From: Microvirga sp. SRT01
GTDB taxonomy: Bacteria > Pseudomonadota > Alphaproteobacteria > Sphingomonadales > Sphingomonadaceae
Assembly (NCBI GenBank): GCA_018139225.1
Contig: JAGSNX010000001.1
Coordinates: forward strand, 744,001-808,000
Length of the DNA stretch: 64,000 nucleotides
Direction: 5' to 3'
A program made the translations under genes and the position numbers. The notes beneath the pieces were generated by a model. It saw only the letters and a program-made list of their open reading frames with translations, ran no database searches and was not told the DNA's origin. Positions 58,242 through 64,000 of this stretch are shown here, in pieces. How positions within the stretch are numbered: position 1 is the first letter of the stretch; every line of letters begins with the position of its first letter.

Positions 58242-59291
58242 ATGAGCAGAACTATCGTCCCGGTGATCCTTTCGGGTGGCTCCGGTACACGCCTCTGGCC
58301 GATGTCGCGGCCGGAGCGGCCGAAGCAGTTCCTCGCACTGACCGCCGACGAGACGATGCTGCAACTGACTGCGAAGCGCGCTGTCGGTGCGCAGTTCGCG
58401 CCGCCGATCGTGGTGGCGAACGCCGCGCATGCGGAGGAGGTCGAGACGCAATTGGCCGCGATCGGCAGCAGCCCGGCCGCAATCATCCTGGAGCCGGCCG
58501 GCCGCAATACCGCGCCCGCGATCGCACTGGCAGCGCTGACCGCGAGCAGTGGGGAGGATGCGCTGCTGGTGATGCCGTCCGACCACGTCATCGCCGATGT
58601 GGAAGCTTTCCATGCCGCGATCGCCCGCGCTCTGCCGCTTGTGGATGACGGCTGGCTGGTGACCTTCGGCATCGCTCCCGACGCGCCGGAGACCGGCTAT
58701 GGCTGGATTCAGGTCGGCGATCCGGTCGTGGACGGCGTTCACCGCGTCGTGCGCTTCGTGGAAAAGCCGCCGCTCGACCGGGCGGAGGCGATGCTGGCGT
58801 CGGGCGATCACGCCTGGAACGGCGGTATCTTCCTGTTCCGCGCGGACCGCTATCTGGCGGCGCTCCAGATCTATGCGCCGGACATCGTCTCATCGACGAA
58901 GGCGGCTATGGATGCGGCGCGGCACGACGGCGTGCGGGTCTACCCCGACGCGGAGGCGTTCGCCGCGTCGCCATCGGAGTCGATCGATTATGCCGTCATG
59001 GAAAAGGCGGAGCGCGTCGCGGTCGCGCCGGTGTCGATGGGGTGGAGCGACGTCGGCAGCTGGGACGCGCTGCACGCGGTCAGCGGGCGCGACGCCGATG
59101 AGAACAGCCATCGGGGCGAGGTGCTGGCGATCGATACCCGCAATTGCCTTGTCCAGAGCGACGGCGCCCGCGTGTCGCTGGTCGGCGTCAGCGACCTGAT
59201 CGTGGTCGCCAGCGGCAACGACATCCTGATCATGCCCCGCGGCCGTAGCCAGGAGGTCAAGAAGCTGATTGAGGCGATGAAGCGCGGCTGA
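58242..59291 (+). CDS. manC: Mannose-1-phosphate guanylyltransferase
   Basis: The 349-residue protein begins MSRTIVPVILSGGSGTRLWP behind AGGAGG. It has the SGGSGTRLWPMSRPERPKQF signature, ILEPAGRNTAPAIALAAL, VMPSDHVIADVEAF and VEKPPLDRAEAMLASG. It is the short, single-function form, without the C-terminal isomerase domain of the 470-residue enzymes. It makes GDP-mannose for EPS and is divergent from the sugar transferase. Confidence 0.93.
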   Translation: MSRTIVPVILSGGSGTRLWPMSRPERPKQFLALTADETMLQLTAKRAVGAQFAPPIVVANAAHAEEVETQLAAIGSSPAAIILEPAGRNTAPAIALAALTASSGEDALLVMPSDHVIADVEAFHAAIARALPLVDDGWLVTFGIAPDAPETGYGWIQVGDPVVDGVHRVVRFVEKPPLDRAEAMLASGDHAWNGGIFLFRADRYLAALQIYAPDIVSSTKAAMDAARHDGVRVYPDAEAFAASPSESIDYAVMEKAERVAVAPVSMGWSDVGSWDALHAVSGRDADENSHRGEVLAIDTRNCLVQSDGARVSLVGVSDLIVVASGNDILIMPRGRSQEVKKLIEAMKRG

Positions 59292-59294
59292 GGG

Positions 59295-59864
59295 TCAGTC
59301 GCGAGCGAATATCTCGGCGAACGGAAGGCTGAGCTTCAAGGCAGGCAAGTCGACATCGTGCGGCTGCGCGAAAAGGTCATCGCGCCACGATGTCGGCCCC
59401 AGTCGCTGAAATACGCGGCTGAGCTCATTATGCGGGTCGACCAGTACGATCGTATCGACGGTGGGGAGGCGGCGATACTCCGCCAGCTTTTCGCCTTCAT
59501 CGATCTTGACCGTGGATGTTGACAGAACTTCCACGATAACGACCGGATCAGTGTAAAACCGCTGCTCTTCTCGCTCGAATGAAGCAGGGTCGCCGCAGAA
59601 TACGCTGACATCCGGGTAGCGCAAATTCGATTCCGTGACCGCGACCGCCATGTCCGAATTATAGGCCCGGCAACCGGTACCCCGTAACTTGTTCGCCAAG
59701 TAGACGAGAATGTTTGTGGCCACGCGTGAGTGAGCCGGCGTGCCGCCGGTCATCATCCGGATTACGCCGTCAACCAGCTCGTACTTGCGACCGTCAGGAA
59801 ACTCGATGTCCAAGAACTGACCGACCGTGATCGGCTGGTATAGAGGATCGTGGCGCATGGACAC
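59295..59864 (-). CDS. Uma2-family (DUF820) PD-(D/E)XK nuclease-like protein
   Basis: The 189-residue protein has the DUF820 pattern: FPDGRKYELVDGVIRMM, HSRVATNILVYLANKL, the acidic RYPDVSVFCGD and VVIVEVLSTSTVKIDEGEK, and YRRLPTVDTIVLVD. The fold is that of restriction-type nucleases, but the cellular role of these abundant proteins is unknown. It converges on manC with three bases between the stops. The first ATG or the one two codons later could be the start. Confidence 0.9.
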   Translation of the reverse strand: MSMRHDPLYQPITVGQFLDIEFPDGRKYELVDGVIRMMTGGTPAHSRVATNILVYLANKLRGTGCRAYNSDMAVAVTESNLRYPDVSVFCGDPASFEREEQRFYTDPVVIVEVLSTSTVKIDEGEKLAEYRRLPTVDTIVLVDPHNELSRVFQRLGPTSWRDDLFAQPHDVDLPALKLSLPFAEIFARD

Positions 59865-59891
59865 TGCATATCACGGCCAGCGAAACGGACA

Positions 59892-59921
59892 AAGGGCCGG
59901 GGGATCGCTCCCCCGGCCCTT
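59892..59921 (-). terminator. Second hairpin downstream of groEL
   Basis: A 13-bp stem (AAGGGCCGGGGGA with TCCCCCGGCCCTT, four-base loop) lies downstream of groEL in the direction of its transcription. A GTCCGTTTCG stretch follows, without a long T-run. Confidence 0.7.
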
Positions 59922-59955
59922 CGTTTCGAAACGGACAGCGATTCCGATTCCATAT

Positions 59956-59980
59956 CGGGCGGAGCCATCGGCTCCGCCCG
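59956..59980 (-). terminator. First hairpin downstream of groEL
   Basis: An 11-bp stem (CGGGCGGAGCC with GGCTCCGCCCG, three-base loop) begins eight bases after the groEL stop. With the hairpin at 59892 it forms a tandem terminator. Confidence 0.75.
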
Positions 59981-59987
59981 ACCGAAA

Positions 59988-61649
<1,662 letters not shown>

Positions 61650-61685
61650 CTATCGAAGTGGAGGAAGTGGAGGCGATCGGACGGA

Positions 61686-61973
61686 TCAGGCGACAATACC
61701 CAGAATGTCCGATTCCTTCATGATGAGCAGGTCTTCGCCGTTCACCTTGACCTCGGTGCCCGACCACTTGCCGAACAAAATGCGGTCGCCCGCCTTCACG
61801 TCGAGCGGGGTGATCGTGCCATTGTCGGCGCGCGTGCCGGTGCCGGCGGCGACGACCTCGCCCTCCTGCGGCTTTTCCTTGGCGGTGTCGGGAATGATGA
61901 TCCCGCCGGCCGTCTTCTCTTCAGCCTCGACGCGGCGGACGAGAACGCGGTCGTGCAACGGACGAAAGTTCAT
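61686..61973 (-). CDS. groS: Co-chaperonin GroES
   Basis: The 95-residue protein has the GroES landmarks [20 protein letters not shown], the mobile loop with [24 protein letters not shown] and [19 protein letters not shown]. It caps the GroEL ring and is first in the operon. A CIRCE element and a promoter lie directly upstream. Confidence 0.98.
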   Translation of the reverse strand: MNFRPLHDRVLVRRVEAEEKTAGGIIIPDTAKEKPQEGEVVAAGTGTRADNGTITPLDVKAGDRILFGKWSGTEVKVNGEDLLIMKESDILGIVA

Positions 61974-62008
61974 CGCTGAGCCCTCTTTTCAGTGTGTGTG
62001 ACAGATTT

Positions 62009-62035
62009 CTGGCACTCACCGGGGGCGAGTGCCAA
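62009..62035 (-). promoter_or_regulatory. CIRCE element (HrcA operator) of groESL
   Basis: On the minus strand it reads TTGGCACTC, nine bases, GAGTGCCAG: the CIRCE inverted repeat TTAGCACTC-N9-GAGTGCTAA with one base changed in each arm. It lies 36 bases before the groES start, just after the promoter. The HrcA repressor is expected to bind it; hrcA is not in the window. Confidence 0.92.
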
Positions 62036-62042
62036 CGCCGGG

Positions 62043-62071
62043 GATATGTGCCCGACATGATGAGTCGTCAA
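62043..62071 (-). promoter_or_regulatory. Probable sigma-70-type promoter of groESL
   Basis: TTGACG and CATATC separated by exactly 17 bases lie immediately upstream of the CIRCE element on the minus strand, so transcription would begin within or next to the operator. Confidence 0.7.
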
Positions 62072-62085
62072 CGGGGGAGTTGGAA

Positions 62086-63498
62086 CTATTTCCGGTGGAC
62101 CGGTGCCGGAGTCAGACCGAACCCGTCGCGCGCCGCCCACCGCCACAGCAGCAGCCCGGCGACCGCCGCCAACCCGCTCGCCAGCCCGATCCAGATGCCG
62201 ACGCCGCGCAGGTCCGTGTAGAAGCCGAGCAGGATCGCGACGCCGAACCCGACGATCCAATACCCGCCCGCCGCCACCAGCATCGGCACGCGCGTATCCT
62301 GAAGTCCGCGCAACGCGCCCGCCGCGACGACCTGCGCCCCGTCGAACAGCTGGAACAGCGCCGCGATCGCGAGGAAGCGGATCGCCAGCGGCACCACCGC
62401 CGCGTTCTCCGGTGCATGCAGGTCGAGATAGGCGGACACCACCAGCCGTGGCGCGATCCACAATCCGACCGTGGTCAGTGCCATGAAACCGATGCCCAGC
62501 ACCAGCGCCGCCGCCCCCGCCCGTCCGATCCAGACCCGGTCGAGCGCGCCATAGGCCATGCCGACGCGGATCGTCGCGGCCTGCGCGATCCCCAGTGGCA
62601 CCTGAAACGACACCGCCGCGATCTGGAGCGCGACCGCATGCGCGGCAACGTCAACGACGCCGATCAGCCCCATCAGGAATGCCGCGCCGCCGAACAGAGC
62701 GCCCTCGAACGTCATCGTCAGGGCGACCGGCACGCCGATCCGCACGATCTCCGCCATCCGCGACCATTCCGTCCGCCACCAGCGGCCGAACAGCCGATAG
62801 CGGCGCAACTTCGGATCGAACGTCAGGATGGCCGCGTAAGCACCGGCCATCGCGCATGTCGTGACGACGCTGGCGATCGCCGATCCTTCCAGCCCCAGTG
62901 CGGGAAAGCCGGCATGACCGAACACCAGCAACCAGTTGCCGAGGATACCCAGCCCTAGCGCCATCGCCGTGACCGCCATCGCCCAGCCCGGCCGCCCCAA
63001 TGCGGAGGCGGCGTTGCGCATCACCACGGACACGGTGAACGGGACCATCGCGAACAGCAGGATGTCGAGGAACGCGCCTGCACGAACCGCGACCGCAGGG
63101 TCCTGATGCGCCAGCCGGAACAGCGTTTCCCCGTTCGCCAGCAACAGCATGAACGGCACGCTCGCCGCGACCGCCAGCCATATCGCCATCCGGAACGTCC
63201 GCCGTACCTCCCGCACCGCATGGCGGCGGCGACCGAGTTCCGCCGCCATGACCGGGGCCGCCGCCCCGACCAGACCCAAAAGCGCGAACGAGATGATGCT
63301 GTAGAGGTAAACGCCCAGCGTCGCCGCCGCGAACTCCACCGTGCCAAGCCGCGCGACGAAGATCACGTCGACGGCGTAGACGCCCATCTGCAACAGGTTG
63401 GCCGCCACCAGCGGCGCGGCGAGCCCCAGCGTCGCGCGCATCTCCCCCGCCCACGTCGCGGGGGCGGCAGTCGTGGGGCGGGTGACGGGCGCGTGCAT
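62086..63498 (-). CDS. MATE-family multidrug/sodium efflux transporter
   Basis: The 470-residue membrane protein has about twelve helices and two related halves. The first half opens LGLAAPLVAANLLQMGVYAV (the MATE start with VDVIFVARLG), and the second contains RIGVPVALTMTFEGALFGGA. It would export cationic drugs in exchange for protons or sodium. It stands alone upstream of groESL, separated by the groESL promoter region. Confidence 0.92.
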   Translation of the reverse strand: MHAPVTRPTTAAPATWAGEMRATLGLAAPLVAANLLQMGVYAVDVIFVARLGTVEFAAATLGVYLYSIISFALLGLVGAAAPVMAAELGRRRHAVREVRRTFRMAIWLAVAASVPFMLLLANGETLFRLAHQDPAVAVRAGAFLDILLFAMVPFTVSVVMRNAASALGRPGWAMAVTAMALGLGILGNWLLVFGHAGFPALGLEGSAIASVVTTCAMAGAYAAILTFDPKLRRYRLFGRWWRTEWSRMAEIVRIGVPVALTMTFEGALFGGAAFLMGLIGVVDVAAHAVALQIAAVSFQVPLGIAQAATIRVGMAYGALDRVWIGRAGAAALVLGIGFMALTTVGLWIAPRLVVSAYLDLHAPENAAVVPLAIRFLAIAALFQLFDGAQVVAAGALRGLQDTRVPMLVAAGGYWIVGFGVAILLGFYTDLRGVGIWIGLASGLAAVAGLLLWRWAARDGFGLTPAPVHRK

Positions 63499-63783
63499 GA
63501 TGGCGGCTGTAGGGCGATGGGCCGTCCAACGCCATGCCGCCCGGCCCCGCGGTGTCCAAGGAGCCGTCCCGTGAAGGCCGGCCGGCTGCTATGTTTGTCG
63601 TCATGCCGAGCGTGTCCCGCCATTTACCGTGGCGATGAACCCTCCAATGTCTCGTCGTGCGGAGACGTGAATGCCGGAACGAGCCCGGCCCAACAGCGTG
63701 AGGTTCTGCCGGCTCGGACCTCGCTTGCCGCGTGATCCCGAATCCGTTGCCAGCCTCTTGCGCATCCTCTAGCCGTATTAGTC
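63499..63783. other. 285-base intergenic stretch
   Basis: This lies between the divergent MATE and SppA-like genes. It holds a half copy (near 63597) of the GTCATGCCG-type element seen at 40532. Otherwise I see no gene, and I find no clear promoter pair. Confidence 0.5.
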
Positions 63784-64000
63784 ATGACAGACACCACCGC
63801 GCCGCAGCCGTCCTTTTCCGATGGCCGCCCTTCGTTCACCGACGGTCAGCCACGCCGGCGGCGCGGCGGCTGGCGGCTGGTGCGCGGCGCGTGGAAGCTG
63901 CTGGTGGCGGTCAAGGACCTGCTGGTCCTGATCCTGGTGCTGTTGTTCTTCGCAGTCCTGTTCGCGGCGCTGACCGCCCGGCCGGGTACGAAGGCGATCG
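63784..64000 (+). CDS. sppA: Start of probable signal peptide peptidase SppA (cut by window edge)
   Basis: Only the first 72 residues are present: a polar, basic N-tail (about 1-35) and then a membrane helix (LLVLILVLLFFAVLFAAL) followed by TARPG. The WKLLVAVKDLLVL approach to the helix and the following ALTARP are how I remember the N-terminus of sphingomonad SppA proteins. The catalytic serine and lysine lie beyond the window, so the call rests on this short segment. Confidence 0.55.
   Translation, partial: MTDTTAPQPSFSDGRPSFTDGQPRRRRGGWRLVRGAWKLLVAVKDLLVLILVLLFFAVLFAALTARPGTKAI

Overview
The window reads as chromosomal DNA of a GC-rich alphaproteobacterium of the Sphingomonas type. The reasons are the sphingan-like (gellan/welan family) export genes, a V-type exosortase with its EpsI partner, the MarR-hppD-hmgA-maiA block, a groESL operon with a CIRCE element, and the very strong G/C third-position bias. 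I recognise no tRNA, rRNA, CRISPR array or insertion sequence.

Bases 1-33039 are a large extracellular polysaccharide region. From the left it holds: an AAA+ ATPase behind a small probable XrtV accessory membrane protein; a badly frameshifted pair resembling a phage/GTA spike base protein and an SGNH hydrolase; an acyltransferase; a translationally coupled flippase-polymerase-beta-helix operon; two hexapeptide acyltransferases; a PrtD-type ABC exporter; and an RTX beta-helix protein that looks like a secreted polysaccharide lyase. Next comes a seven-gene minus-strand operon (21645 down to 14843) encoding an EpsD-type PPIase, an outer-membrane protein, a Wza-like export protein, a Wzz/GumC-like copolymerase, a CpsD-like ATPase, exosortase V and EpsI. 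After it lie a second ABC exporter with an HlyD adaptor, an initiating sugar transferase, a protein with an internal PEP-CTERM-like signal, a CAP protein and the dTDP-rhamnose genes rmlCBDA. The glycosyltransferases that would build the repeat unit are not in the window, so the pathway is split over the genome.

Bases 33145-50361 are mostly housekeeping and catabolic genes: tyrosine degradation under a MarR regulator with a perfect palindromic operator; CPBP protease, glpX, dapD and a HAD nucleotidase; a subtilisin-like lipoprotein with a probable autotransporter barrel; an LLM oxidoreductase; a PepSY/response regulator/histidine kinase set; the ABC-F protein Uup; and a TorF-like outer-membrane protein.

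Bases 50488-58092 hold a DUF815 ATPase and a second exopolysaccharide regulatory locus of the PEP-CTERM kind (EpsB-type sugar transferase, PrsK histidine kinase, PrsR sigma-54 activator, TPR protein). Then follow GDP-mannose pyrophosphorylase, a Uma2 protein, groESL, a MATE transporter and the first part of a probable SppA at the right edge.

The genes suggest one working unit: sugar nucleotides (RmlABCD, ManC) feed two lipid-linked initiation enzymes. Wzx/Wzy and the GelC/E/D/F-like proteins assemble and export the polymer. Two paralogous beta-helix proteins, one with a Sec signal and one with RTX repeats, may trim it in different compartments. Exosortase V is wired into the same transcript. 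Short inverted-repeat elements sit between many genes in the right half.
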